The notes under the pieces were generated by a model. That model made no database searches. It saw only the letters and a list, made by a program, of their open reading frames with translations, and had not been told where the DNA came from. A stretch of 64,000 nt of DNA, taken from assembly GCF_024494465.1 (NCBI RefSeq), contig NZ_JAETXM010000005.1, positions 1-64,000 of the forward strand, written 5' to 3'. Source of the stretch: Bacillus sp. V3B (GTDB lineage Bacteria; Bacillota; Bacilli; Bacillales; Cytobacillaceae). The translations under genes were made by a program, and so were the position numbers. Below, one piece after another: positions 41,486 through 50,236 of this stretch (position 1 is its first letter; every line of letters begins with the position of its first letter).

Positions 41486-41976
41486 GTCCTTTTTGGGTTT
41501 ATCTTAATTTCAAGTGAAAAATAACGTGAAAAGTGTCGAATATTCAGGAGAAAAATCTATTTCTTTAGTCTATTTAAAAAAGTTTGAAAATTATTCACAA
41601 TTGTATTGCGTTCTCAATTAATACTAGATATAATACGTATAGCTAAATAATTATTATAAATTTTTAGTATACTAATTGTTAATTTTATATTATAATTTTT
41701 AATATATTGATGTTGTTAATGTTATTAAAGTTATAATATTATATTTACAAGGGGGAATGCAGTATAGTAGGAAAATACTAAAGAGTAAAAGGTAGAGAAA
41801 TAGTATTTGCAATAATTTAAAATTTTATAATATTTTTTAGATTATTATAGTACAAAAGATTATCTGAAGTAAAAGTAGTTAAAAGAAAAACAAATTTTAT
41901 GAAGAGTAGGTTTCAAGTAATACCTAAAAAGGTAGAGTTTTAAGACATTAGTTTATATGGAGAAGGGGAGATAGTA
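41486..41976. other. Very A+T-rich intergenic region
   Basis: About 490 bases with long A/T runs and no reading frame of note. The last ~45 bases (AAAGGTAGAGTTTTAAGACA..., GGAGAAGGGGAGATAGTA) are repeated before the second MFS gene (from ~43995) and form the left end of the duplicated unit. Confidence 0.6.
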
Positions 41977-43347
41977 ATGGCGAAAATTAATCCAGTTAAA
42001 ATTATTAACAATAGTAAATTTAACCGCTTTCATTTAAGTCTGTTCATATGGAGTTTTATGATTATTTTGTTTGATGGATATGACTTGTCCGTTTATGGAA
42101 CCGCTTTACCGCTCTTGATGGAAGAATGGGGTCTATCTTCTGTTGAAGCAGGAACGATGGGGAGTTATGGGCTATTCGGTATGATGTTCGGTGCTATCAT
42201 ATTTGGAATTATGGCTGACCGTATTGGAAGAAAGAAAGTTATTATGCTAAATGTATTCCTATTTAGCGCATTTACATTATTATGTGGTTTTGCTGAATCT
42301 GCAATGACTTTTTCTATCTTTCGTTTTATAGCAGGACTAGGACTTGGGGGCATTATGCCAAATATTGCCGCTTTGACAATGGACTATGCTCCTAAATCAA
42401 TGAGAATTCGATTAGTTTCTCTTACGTTAGTTAGTTTTGCACTTGGTGGAGCACTTGCACCAGCAGTTGGTGTTCTTTTAATCGAGCAATTTGGATGGGC
42501 ATCTGTGTTTATTGTTGCTGGACTACCACTTGTAGGTATACCTTTCATGATGAAGCAACTGCCAGAATCAACAAGCTATCTGATTCGAACTGGCAAAAAA
42601 GAACAACTATTTGCTACATTAGCTAAAGTAAGCCCTGGGTTAACTTTTAGTAAAGATGATGAAATTGAAGTAGTGAAATTAACGGCAACGAAAGCTCCTG
42701 TTGCAGGCTTGTTTAAAGAACGTCGTGCTTTAAGTACTGTTATGTTCTGGCTTGCCTTCTTCTGTGCCCTATTAATGGTGTATGGTTTAAATACTTGGTT
42801 GCCTAAGTTAATGATTGAAGCTGGATATGGATTGAATTCAAGTTTAGGTTTCCTTATTGCCCTTCAAGGTGGAGCAGTTATTGGGATCCTTGTTCTTAGT
42901 CAGCTTTGTGAGAAATTTGGTTCTAAAAGAGTGCTTATCCCAACGTATCTTGCAGGAGCAATTGCTTTGGCATTACTTGGATTTGGTGGAAGCACGTTAG
43001 TGATTTTAGGATTGATAGCGATTGCAGGTGCTGCTACAACAGGAGCTCAAGTTCTTATTCAGGCTTATGTAACAGCCTACTATCCTGCAGAAATGAGATC
43101 AACAGGTTTAGGTGTAGCATCAGGAATCGGAAGATTAGGTGGTATGGTCGGACCGATTTTGTTTGGATTCTTGTTAACACTCACTTTACCACCTTACATG
43201 AATTTCATGATATTTGCAGTAATTGGTGTTGTCGCTGCCCTTGCTCTATCAATGATTGCTGATAAATACTCTGCTAGCAATCTGATTGATAGTGACGAGG
43301 CTATCGAGTCAAGTAAGAATAAAGAAGTAGCAGCATCTATCGAATAG
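41977..43347 (+). CDS. MFS transporter, aromatic acid:H+ symporter type (copy 1)
   Basis: 456 residues, 12 membrane helices. Typical AAHS-type motifs: DGYDLSVYGTALPLLMEEW in helix 1 (D/GYD of PcaK/BenK), GLFGMMFGAIIFGIMADRIG RKK (MFS motif A between helices 2 and 3), GLGGIMPNIAALTMDYAPKS in helix 4-5, and LPESTSYLIR. Imports small aromatic or related organic acids with protons; the substrate is not determined. GGAGAAGGGGAG RBS. Nearly the same as the gene at 44042. Confidence 0.92.
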   Translation: MAKINPVKIINNSKFNRFHLSLFIWSFMIILFDGYDLSVYGTALPLLMEEWGLSSVEAGTMGSYGLFGMMFGAIIFGIMADRIGRKKVIMLNVFLFSAFTLLCGFAESAMTFSIFRFIAGLGLGGIMPNIAALTMDYAPKSMRIRLVSLTLVSFALGGALAPAVGVLLIEQFGWASVFIVAGLPLVGIPFMMKQLPESTSYLIRTGKKEQLFATLAKVSPGLTFSKDDEIEVVKLTATKAPVAGLFKERRALSTVMFWLAFFCALLMVYGLNTWLPKLMIEAGYGLNSSLGFLIALQGGAVIGILVLSQLCEKFGSKRVLIPTYLAGAIALALLGFGGSTLVILGLIAIAGAATTGAQVLIQAYVTAYYPAEMRSTGLGVASGIGRLGGMVGPILFGFLLTLTLPPYMNFMIFAVIGVVAALALSMIADKYSASNLIDSDEAIESSKNKEVAASIE

Positions 43348-43353
43348 AGTAAA

Positions 43354-43397
43354 GAGTGCCAGGCACCATCCAGAAATTGGGTGGTTCCTGGCACTTG
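43354..43397. repeat. REP-like palindrome, copy 12
   Basis: Arms GAGTGCCAGGCACCATCCA / TGGGTGGTTCCTGGCACTT, two mismatches, seven bases after the MFS1 stop. Borders the hesB-like gene on its 5' side. Confidence 0.9.
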
Positions 43398-43457
43398 TTT
43401 TTTACCGAAAAAATCGGTAAGACTAACTTTGTGATGAGGAAAATAAATCACTCTTCT

Positions 43458-43477
43458 ATATACCTTATATGGTATAT
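43458..43477. promoter_or_regulatory. Palindrome overlapping a -10-like box before the hesB-like gene
   Basis: ATATACC TTATAT GGTATAT is a perfect 20-base palindrome directly overlapping TATAAT (43474-43479). The upstream -35 region is poor, so regulated expression is likely. A second palindrome, TTACCGA / TCGGTAA, lies at 43402-43420. Confidence 0.5.
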
Positions 43478-43512
43478 AATGAAATTATAAGAATCTAAAG
43501 GAGTGATGAGAT

Positions 43513-43785
43513 ATGAATATTACTGATATTGCTCGCGATGAATTAACCTTAGTATTACAGTCGCAGAATGCTTCTGGAATTCGCATATATTTTAATGGCT
43601 TTGGCTGAGGTGGCCCGAATTTTGGAGTGTCTCTGGATGAGCCTCAATTAAATGATCATGTACAGGTCATTAATCAAATCCAAGTAGCGATTGAACAGGA
43701 TTTAGAAGAATATACAAAAGGTCTAGTATTTGATTATGATAAAGAAAGAAGAAGTTTCGCCTTTTTAGGTAGTGAATGCTGTTAA
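43513..43785 (+). CDS. HesB/IscA-like protein with in-frame TGA (probable selenoprotein)
   Basis: 90 residues if TGA at 43606-43608 (codon 32) is read as selenocysteine (U). Before it: NITDIARDELTLVLQSQNAS and IYFNGFG; after it GGPNFGVSLDEPQ and a beta-rich C-terminus ending FLGSECC. The HesB/IscA fold is complete, and the TGA replaces exactly the first conserved Cys of the (C/U)GGPxxG motif, the site where known HesB-like selenoproteins carry Sec. RBS AAAGGAGTGATGAG is strong, no other stop or indel occurs, and codon use is normal on both sides. A hairpin lies at SECIS distance (43621-43637). Role: iron-sulfur or redox related; unknown. A TGC to TGA nonsense mutation is the alternative. The selenium genes selA/B/C/D are not in this window. 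Confidence 0.75.
43621..43637 (+). promoter_or_regulatory. Candidate bacterial SECIS hairpin
   Basis: TTTGGAG TGT CTCTGGA folds into a seven-pair stem (with G-U pairs) and a three-base loop whose second base is G. The loop begins 20 bases after the TGA, inside the 16-37-base range described for bacterial SECIS elements, and a G among the first two loop bases is the expected feature. An outer pairing TGAGG (43606) with CCTCA (43642) may extend it. Confidence 0.55.
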
Positions 43786-43790
43786 ATAAA

Positions 43791-43842
43791 AAACAAGTGC
43801 CAGGCACCATCCAAATTTTGGATGGTGCCTGGCACTTGTTTT
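43791..43842. repeat. REP-like palindrome, copy 13
   Basis: Perfect arms AAACAAGTGCCAGGCACCAT... including the flanking AAAAACAAG / CTTGTTTTT, six bases after the hesB-like stop; borders that gene on its 3' side. Confidence 0.94.
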
Positions 43843-43852
43843 TTATTGCTAT

Positions 43853-43969
43853 ATGAAGGAAGAAAAATGGAGCACACTGATTGAACAGTTACATGAACTA
43901 GGTTTAGTAGATGAAGTATTTGATGCAAATGAAATTTTTACGACAGAATTCTTATCCGAGCATGAATAA
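43853..43969 (+). pseudogene. ABC substrate-binding protein (NMT1/THI5-like), C-terminal fragment
   Basis: KEEKWSTLIEQLHELGLVDE then VFDANEIFTTEFLSEHE and a stop, 38 residues. This is the C-terminal helix and tail of nitrate/sulfonate/pyrimidine-precursor SBPs (W..L...L...GL........ . .YTNEFL). No start region or signal peptide remains. Its duplicate is at 45477. Confidence 0.6.
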
Positions 43970-44041
43970 TACAATAAGTATAGTTGACAATAAAAGGTAG
44001 GGTTTTAAGACATTAGTTTACATGGAGAAAGGGAGATAGTA

Positions 44042-45412
44042 ATGGCGAAAATTAATCCAGTTAAAATTATTAGCGATAGTAAATTTACCCGCTTTCATTT
44101 AAGTCTGTTCATATGGAGTTTTATGATCATTTTGTTTGATGGATATGACTTGTCCGTCTACGGGACAGCTTTACCGCTCTTGATGGAAGAATGGAACTTG
44201 TCTCCTGTTGCAGCAGGAACGATGGGGAGTTATGGACTGTTTGGTATGATGTTTGGTGCTATCATATTTGGAATTATGGCTGACCGTATTGGAAGAAAGA
44301 AAGTTATTATGCTAAATGTATTCCTATTTAGCGCATTTACATTATTATGTGGTTTTGCTGAATCTGCAGTGGCTTTTTCTATCTTTCGTTTTATAGCAGG
44401 ACTAGGACTTGGAGGCATTATGCCAAATATTGCCGCTTTGACAATGGACTATGCTCCTAAATCAATGAGAATTCGATTAGTTTCTCTTACATTAGTCAGT
44501 TTTGCACTTGGTGGAGCACTTGCACCAACAGTTGGTGTTATTTTAATCTCGACATTTGGATGGGCGTCTGTGTTTATTGTTGCTGGAATACCACTTTTGG
44601 CTATACCATTTATGATGAAGCAACTTCCAGAATCAACAAGCTATCTGATTCGAACTGGCCAAAAAGAAAAACTATTTGCTACATTAGCTAAAGTAAGCCC
44701 TGGGTTAACTTTTAGTAAAGATGATGAAATTGAAGTAGTGAAATTAACGGCAACGAAAGCTCCTGTTGCAGGCTTGTTTAAAGAAGGTCGTGCTTTAAGT
44801 ACTGTTATGTTCTGGCTTGTCTTCTTCTGTGCCCTATTAATGGTGTATGGTTTAAATACTTGGTTGCCTAAGTTAATGATTGAAGCTGGATATGGATTGA
44901 ATTCAAGTTTAGGTTTCCTTATTGCCCTTCAAAGTGGAGCAGTTGCTGGGATCCTTGTTCTTAGTCAACTTTGTGAGAAATTTGGTTCTAAAAGAGTGCT
45001 TATCCCAACGTATCTTGCAGGAGCAATTGCTTTGGCATCACTTGGATTTGGTGGAAGTATGTTAGTGATTTTAGGATTAGTAGCGATTGCAGGTGCTGCT
45101 ACAACAGGAGCTCAAGTTCTTATCCAGGCTTATGTAACAGCGTACTACCCTGCAGAAATGAGATCAACAGGTTTAGGTGTAGCATCGGGGATCGGACGAT
45201 TAGGTGGTATGATTGGACCAATTTTAGGCGGATTCTTGTTAACGCTCACTTTACCGACTTACATGAGTTTCATGATATTTGCAGTAATTGGTGTTGTCGC
45301 TGCCCTTGCTCTATTAATGATTGCTGATAAATACTCTGCTAGCAATCTAATTGATAGTGATGAGGATATCGAGTCAAGTAAGAATAAAGAAGTAGCAACA
45401 TCTACCGAATAG
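44042..45412 (+). CDS. MFS transporter, aromatic acid:H+ symporter type (copy 2)
   Basis: 456 residues, about 32 residue differences from copy 1, scattered over the whole protein but concentrated in helix ends (e.g. WNLSPVAAG against WGLSSVEAG, and PTVGVILISTF against PAVGVLLIEQF). All MFS motifs listed for copy 1 are intact, so both genes look functional and may have begun to diverge in specificity. Same RBS and leader as copy 1. Confidence 0.92.
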   Translation: MAKINPVKIISDSKFTRFHLSLFIWSFMIILFDGYDLSVYGTALPLLMEEWNLSPVAAGTMGSYGLFGMMFGAIIFGIMADRIGRKKVIMLNVFLFSAFTLLCGFAESAVAFSIFRFIAGLGLGGIMPNIAALTMDYAPKSMRIRLVSLTLVSFALGGALAPTVGVILISTFGWASVFIVAGIPLLAIPFMMKQLPESTSYLIRTGQKEKLFATLAKVSPGLTFSKDDEIEVVKLTATKAPVAGLFKEGRALSTVMFWLVFFCALLMVYGLNTWLPKLMIEAGYGLNSSLGFLIALQSGAVAGILVLSQLCEKFGSKRVLIPTYLAGAIALASLGFGGSMLVILGLVAIAGAATTGAQVLIQAYVTAYYPAEMRSTGLGVASGIGRLGGMIGPILGGFLLTLTLPTYMSFMIFAVIGVVAALALLMIADKYSASNLIDSDEDIESSKNKEVATSTE

Positions 45413-45417
45413 AGTAA

Positions 45418-45462
45418 AGAGTGCCAGGATACATCCAAAATTTGGATGTTGCTTGGCGCTTG
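45418..45462. repeat. REP-like palindrome, copy 14, degenerate
   Basis: Arms GTGCCAGGATACATCCAAA / TTTGGATGTTGCTTGGCGC, several mismatches, five bases after the MFS2 stop. Confidence 0.82.
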
Positions 45463-45476
45463 TTTTTTATTGCTAT

Positions 45477-45592
45477 ATGAAGGAAGAAAGATGGAGCACA
45501 CTGATTGAACAGTTACATGAACTAGGTTTAGTAGATGAAGTATTTGATGCAAATGAAATTTTACGACAGAATTCTTACCCAAACATGAATAA
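45477..45592 (+). pseudogene. SBP C-terminal fragment, duplicate with frameshift
   Basis: The same sequence as 43853-43969, but one T is lost in the run at the FTT codons (GAAATTTTACG), which puts the end out of frame. Confidence 0.75.
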
Positions 45593-45627
45593 TACAGTAA
45601 GTATAGTTGACAATTAAACCGTAAAGC

Positions 45628-45673
45628 AACGCCCTCTATTAGTCTTATTTAGGCTAATAGAGAGCGTTTTTTG
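45628..45673 (+). terminator. Terminator after the duplicated MFS region
   Basis: AACGCCCTCTATTAG / CTAATAGAGAGCGTT, followed by six T, with one mismatch. Confidence 0.8.
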
Positions 45674-45890
45674 TTTCTAGTGGAAATAATACAAAATTAG
45701 ATTTCAATGGAAAATAAAATCTTGTTTCATTATATTATTAACGTTTTCACAAAATTTTATGTCAGATAACCTCTCTTTTTTATTTAATATTCAAAAGAAT
45801 CAGAATATAATTCATTTATATTTATTAAAGTTCGTTGTGCGAGGAGATGAAATTTTCTTTTAAAAAAATAGGAATAAAATGGAGTTTACA

Positions 45891-46324
45891 AAGAATGATT
45901 TTTCAAAATTCCGAACGGGGGACCGATGATCGAGGATCGAGTCAGCATCCTATTCTCAGAAGGGGTAAAAAAGGGACGAATTACTCTAAATTAATTTGTT
46001 GATCTTATTTCAACAAGAGCAGCCAAATTATTTGGGCTCTATCCAAAGAAAGGAACGATCGCGATTGGTGTGGATGCAGATATCGTTATTTTTGACCCGA
46101 CAGTGGAGAGAGTCATTTCTGCAGAAACACACCATATGGCCGTAGACTATAACGCGTTTGAAGGAATGAAAGTGACAGGGGAGCCTATTTCTGTATTATC
46201 TCGTGGAGAATTCGTTATTCGTGATAGACAGTTTGTCGGAAGAAAAGGTGCTGGACAGTATTTAAAACGTGCTAAATATGGTGTAAACCAACAAAGCATT
46301 GAAATCAATACATTAACGATTTAA
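45891..46324 (+). pseudogene. Dihydropyrimidinase (HydA), C-terminal fragment with stop and frameshift
   Basis: KIPNGGPMIEDRVSILFSEG and VKKGRITLN, then TAA at 45992, then FVDLISTRAAKLFGLYPKKG, GVDADIVIFDPTVERVIS and FEGMKVTGEPISVLSRGEFV. This is the last third of D-hydantoinase/dihydropyrimidinase (N-G-G-P-..E-.R). The metal-binding residues at the N-terminus are missing; there is an internal TAA where relatives have Gln, and a likely base loss before KIPN. It opened reductive pyrimidine rings in the intact state. Confidence 0.88.
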
Positions 46325-46498
46325 CTATTTTTCTATTACAAATAAGAGTGAAATTAGGTGTAGGTTACTGCCGTTCTACAGATCTATAGAGAAAGGGATT
46401 TGGGATATTGCTGTCGAAGAAGAAGTGGTCGTTGTTCGTTGTACTAGGGGTTATGGATGACAGAATGTAAGTGAGAAATGATTCTAGGGGGAGAGACG

Positions 46499-46747
46499 AT
46501 GTCAGAATACGAACAGTTTTTACAAGAACGCGATCGAATTGATTTTTTAATTCAAAAAGGGTATAAAATCAAAAATATTATCGAAAATTTGAGTGGTGCG
46601 GTTGTTGAATTTGAAAAAAGCGAGAGTCATAAGACGGAAATGAAGAGAGAAACCTTACACATATTAACACCGAATGCTCGAATGTATTTTTCTGTGAGAT
46701 TGCTCCAACAACAGGAATGCAATGAGAAGATGATGGAGCGCGAATAG
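46499..46747 (+). CDS. Small hypothetical protein
   Basis: 82 residues starting SEYEQFLQERDRIDFLIQKG, then KNIIENLSGAVVEFEKSESH and LHILTPNARMYFSVRLLQQQ. RBS GGGGGAGAGAC before the ATG at 46499. Compact alpha/beta look, probably cytoplasmic; no family name recalled. It ends at a good terminator. Gene reality well supported by RBS and terminator. Confidence 0.65.
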   Translation: MSEYEQFLQERDRIDFLIQKGYKIKNIIENLSGAVVEFEKSESHKTEMKRETLHILTPNARMYFSVRLLQQQECNEKMMERE

Positions 46748-46763
46748 TTAGAAGGGAAAAAAA

Positions 46764-46810
46764 TAAAGCTGAATTCCCTTTTAGATTGGGGGTTTCAGCT
46801 TTACTTTTTT
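46764..46810. terminator. Bidirectional terminator
   Basis: TAAAGCTGAA / TTCAGCTTTA plus CCC/GGG closing pairs, T-run after, A-run before; between the 46499 gene and the convergent aminotransferase gene. Confidence 0.82.
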
Positions 46811-46844
46811 GTAATGCTCATTTTATATCACTTGTGAATAGCGC

Positions 46845-48200
46845 TTAAATTGCTTTGTATAGGGCCTTTTTTAATGTTGTGACAATAAAGTCTACATCTT
46901 CATCGGTAGACGATAATGGTGGCGACAACGCAAGGATATTATTAAAGCCCGCTACCGTTGCACCATTTTTGCCGATAATCAATCCATTGGATTTACATTC
47001 AGCTATAATTTGATCTATTTTTGAAGGGAATATAGGTTCTTTTGTTTCTTTATTTTTTACTAGTTCAATGCCTAGAAGAAAACCAAAACTTCGAATATCT
47101 CCAACAAGAGAATGATTCTCTACTTCCTTCATTTCTTGTCTTAAACGTTCACCCAATATACGGGAACGTTCAATAAGATTTTCTTTCTCATAGATCTCTA
47201 TATTCTTTAATGCTAAGGCACAGGCTGCGGGATTTCCGCCAAAGGTATTCACATGGCGAAAATAGCCAAACTCATCACTATTTTGAAACTTTTCATAAAG
47301 ATCACGACGAACAGCTGTTGCGGACAACGGAAGATAGCCGCTTGTTAACCCTTTCGCCATGGTGATGATGTCTGGTTTGATCTTAAAGTGCATATGACCG
47401 AATTTTTTCCCGGTACGGCCAAAGCCGCATATGACTTCATCGATGATGAGGAGGACACCATACTGTTGACAAATTTCTTGGACTTTCTCCATATAGATAG
47501 GGTGTGGAACAAGAATGCCTCCGCCCGTAATAGCCGGTTCCATAATAATAGCTCCAATGGTTTCTTTTCCTTCCCAAATGATCGTTTTCTCAATTTCTAA
47601 GGCACATTGCAGGTTGTAGTCTTCAACCGATAATCCTTCTGGACGACGATAACTATCAGGCGGGCTGACATGAATAAAACCAGCGGTTAGTGGCTCATAA
47701 TGATATTTTCGGACGGCCTGACCTGTTGCCGCTAATGCTCCCATTGAATTTCCATGGTAGGCACGATAACGTGAAATAAATTTATAACGGCTGGGTTCTC
47801 CATTTTGCTGATGATACTGTCGCACCATTTTAAAGGCTGCTTCGTTTGCTTCAGAACCACTGTTTGAAAAGAAAATAACATAATCATCTTCTAACCATTC
47901 GTTTAATTTTTTAGCTAATTCAATCGCTGGAAGATGACTTTGCGAGAGTGGAAAATAGGGCATGGTTTTCAACTGATCATACGCAGCCTTTGCGAGTTCT
48001 TCTCTGCCATATCCCACATTTACACACCATAATCCAGACATCGCATCCAAATACTTCCCGCCGTTTATATCTGTGATCCAAGAACCCTTTCCTTCTACAG
48101 CAACCGTTGGAGCTCCATTTTCTTTATATGGAGTCATATGATGCCATAAATACTTGTGGTCTGTTTCCATGATCTCTCCTATATTCTGTTTCATGGACAT
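46845..48200 (-). CDS. Class III omega-aminotransferase (beta-alanine:pyruvate type)
   Basis: 451 residues from the ATG at 48200 (GAGGGAGAG upstream). PLP enzyme: DAMSGLWCVNVGYGREELAK, FFSNSGSEANEAAFKMVRQY, YHGNSMGALAATG, LLIIDEVICGFGRTGK (Asp that binds pyridine N) and TMAKGLTSGYLP with the PLP lysine. It lies 166 bases after the malonate-semialdehyde dehydrogenase gene on the same strand and near a dihydropyrimidinase remnant; this suggests beta-alanine (or beta-aminoisobutyrate) as amino donor in pyrimidine-type catabolism. Substrate is inferred from context. Confidence 0.9.
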   Translation of the reverse strand: MSMKQNIGEIMETDHKYLWHHMTPYKENGAPTVAVEGKGSWITDINGGKYLDAMSGLWCVNVGYGREELAKAAYDQLKTMPYFPLSQSHLPAIELAKKLNEWLEDDYVIFFSNSGSEANEAAFKMVRQYHQQNGEPSRYKFISRYRAYHGNSMGALAATGQAVRKYHYEPLTAGFIHVSPPDSYRRPEGLSVEDYNLQCALEIEKTIIWEGKETIGAIIMEPAITGGGILVPHPIYMEKVQEICQQYGVLLIIDEVICGFGRTGKKFGHMHFKIKPDIITMAKGLTSGYLPLSATAVRRDLYEKFQNSDEFGYFRHVNTFGGNPAACALALKNIEIYEKENLIERSRILGERLRQEMKEVENHSLVGDIRSFGFLLGIELVKNKETKEPIFPSKIDQIIAECKSNGLIIGKNGATVAGFNNILALSPPLSSTDEDVDFIVTTLKKALYKAI

Positions 48201-48366
48201 ATTTTCTCTCCCTCTCGCAACATTTGTCAAAAATACATGGTTGGCTTCTTCTGAGGTGTCTAAATCAAATACCTATTCTATTCAATTGATCACATCAAAA
48301 TCAAGAGTGTGAAACTTAATTTCGTTGTATGCACTATATTCATAATGGTTTTATACAATCTACTTA

Positions 48367-49830
48367 TTAATAGCGTGCAGTTAGCATTTTTTTTCGAGTA
48401 TAGAATTCAACACCATCCGTACCATTCGCATGTAAGTCACCATAGAAGGAATCTTTGTAACCAGAGAAAGGGAAGAAAGCCATTGGAGCTGGTACTCCTA
48501 TATTTACGCCGAGCATTCCAGCATTGATCGTTTCACGAAAATCACGGATGGCAGCTGCACTGTCTGTGTATAGACAAGCACCGTTTGCAAGCCTTGAAGC
48601 ATTGGCCACATCAATCGCTTCAGTTAAACTTTTGACTCTTATAATTGAAAGAACAGGTGCAAAGATTTCATCCTGCCAGATTTTCATTTCCTGTGTGACA
48701 TAGTCAAAAATGGTTGGTCCGACGAAATAGCCCCCACCATTTACTGCTTCATCTTTACGTCCGTCACGAACAAGTATAGCCCCTTGAGAAATACCAGATT
48801 CAATGTAATGAATCGTCCGTTCTTTATGACTTTTACGAATGACAGGTCCAAGGAAAACCCCGTCATCAAGGCCGTTGCCAATCGTAATATGATTAGCTAA
48901 TTGAACTAATTTACTGATTAATTCATCGGCAATGTCTTCTTCCACAGCAACGACAGCCGCTGCCATACAGCGTTCACCAGCTGATCCAAAAGCAGCACTA
49001 GTAATTTCTTTTGCTGCAAGTTCTAGATCTGCATCCTTTAATACGATTGAGTGATTTTTTGCTCCAGAGAGTGCCTGAACACGTTTTAAGTTTGCTGTTC
49101 CTGTTTTGTATACATATTCAGCAACAGGCTGTGAGCCGACAAATGAAATGGCTTTGACATCCTTATGTTCTAAGAGACGATTGACCACATCATGTGCACC
49201 GTTGACAATATTTAAAACCCCTTTCGGAAGACCGGCTTCTTCAAATAATTCAACAAGACGTGCTGCAAGGATGGGTGTACGTTCAGAGGGCTTTAAGACG
49301 AATGTATTTCCACAGGCAATGGCAAGTGGGAACATCCAACATGGGACCATCATTGGAAAGTTGAATGGTGTAATACCACCGATCACGCCAAGCGGGTAGC
49401 GATACATGCCAGATTCAAGGTTTGTTGCAATATCGGGAAGCTGTTTCCCCATCATCAATGACGGTGCACCAGCGGCAAATTCTACACATTCAATCCCGCG
49501 CTGTACCTCTCCCATTGCTTCTGAAAGGCTTTTTCCATTTTCAATCGTGACAAGCTTGGCAAGGTCCTCCTGGTTATCAACAAGTAACTGCTGATACTTG
49601 AATAGGATACGGGCCCGTTTTGGAACAGCTGTCTTCGACCATGTTTTAAAAGCTTCGTGGGCTACTTGAACCGCATGGTCAACATCTTTTTTTGTAGAAA
49701 GTCGAATTTCGGCAAGGGCTTCACCGGTTGCTGGATTAATGATAATTTCTGTTTTATCGGAAGTAGAGCCAATCCATTCGCCTCCAATATAATTTTTTAA
49801 TTGTTTCACTTTTTTTGTAAAAATTGTCAT
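48367..49830 (-). CDS. mmsA: (Methyl)malonate-semialdehyde dehydrogenase, CoA-acylating
   Basis: 487 residues, ALDH superfamily. Makes acetyl-CoA or propionyl-CoA from malonate or methylmalonate semialdehyde. Hallmarks of [60 protein letters not shown], and the catalytic Cys in [18 protein letters not shown]. Together with the downstream aminotransferase it forms the end of beta-alanine degradation. B. subtilis has a close relative, IolA, in inositol breakdown, but no inositol gene is nearby. Confidence 0.95.
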   Translation of the reverse strand: MTIFTKKVKQLKNYIGGEWIGSTSDKTEIIINPATGEALAEIRLSTKKDVDHAVQVAHEAFKTWSKTAVPKRARILFKYQQLLVDNQEDLAKLVTIENGKSLSEAMGEVQRGIECVEFAAGAPSLMMGKQLPDIATNLESGMYRYPLGVIGGITPFNFPMMVPCWMFPLAIACGNTFVLKPSERTPILAARLVELFEEAGLPKGVLNIVNGAHDVVNRLLEHKDVKAISFVGSQPVAEYVYKTGTANLKRVQALSGAKNHSIVLKDADLELAAKEITSAAFGSAGERCMAAAVVAVEEDIADELISKLVQLANHITIGNGLDDGVFLGPVIRKSHKERTIHYIESGISQGAILVRDGRKDEAVNGGGYFVGPTIFDYVTQEMKIWQDEIFAPVLSIIRVKSLTEAIDVANASRLANGACLYTDSAAAIRDFRETINAGMLGVNIGVPAPMAFFPFSGYKDSFYGDLHANGTDGVEFYTRKKMLTARY

Positions 49831-50089
49831 GTAAATATCCCCTTTTTAAAATAGACATCCAATGAAATAACTTAGCATTATTAATATAAATAATATTCGA
49901 AATAAATAATTAGATAGATTGAAAAAAGAAGGAAATATTTTACGTATGTATTTTTATTTCCATTAATAACATTGATATTCTGATGTTTAATATAAAATGA
50001 CAAACTTCATATTACTATGTATTTACATGTTGAAAACCTGTATATTTTTTTGGTTTCTTCAAATGTTATTTAAGTGGAGGTGATTGAAC

Positions 50090-50236
50090 TTGAACAAAGA
50101 TCGTAGTGACAGTAGTCAACATAAGAGTAATTCTCAAGATGAACTCATGAATCGGGTTAATCAAACTTTTGATCAAATGGTAGAAGATGCAAAGAATCTT
50201 GTTAATGAAAATAAGCATGAAAGTGGTAGGGAATAA
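50090..50236 (+). CDS. Small hydrophilic protein of 48 residues
   Basis: TTG start, nine bases after a consensus GGAGG. Sequence NKDRSDSSQHKSNSQDELMN, then RVNQTFDQMVEDAKNLVNEN; a helical, charged peptide with no membrane segment. It resembles small stress or spore-type proteins only in composition. Divergent from mmsA. The strong RBS and clean frame are the evidence. Confidence 0.62.
   Translation: MNKDRSDSSQHKSNSQDELMNRVNQTFDQMVEDAKNLVNENKHESGRE

Larger units (their letters stand above)
41933..45592 (+). repeat. Tandem duplication of an MFS gene, REP and SBP fragment
   Basis: Unit 1 (41933-43969) and unit 2 (43994-45592) share leader, MFS gene (about 93% identical protein by eye), REP palindrome and a fragment of a substrate-binding protein, in the same order. 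Unit 1 additionally carries the hesB-like gene between two REP copies, unit 2 has only one REP at that place. Confidence 0.9.

Noticed and set aside
42165-42353. Antisense frames inside the MFS genes (also 44230-44418)
   Set aside because: Present in both copies only because the genes are duplicates; no RBS, Pro/Ile-biased shadow of the sense codons.
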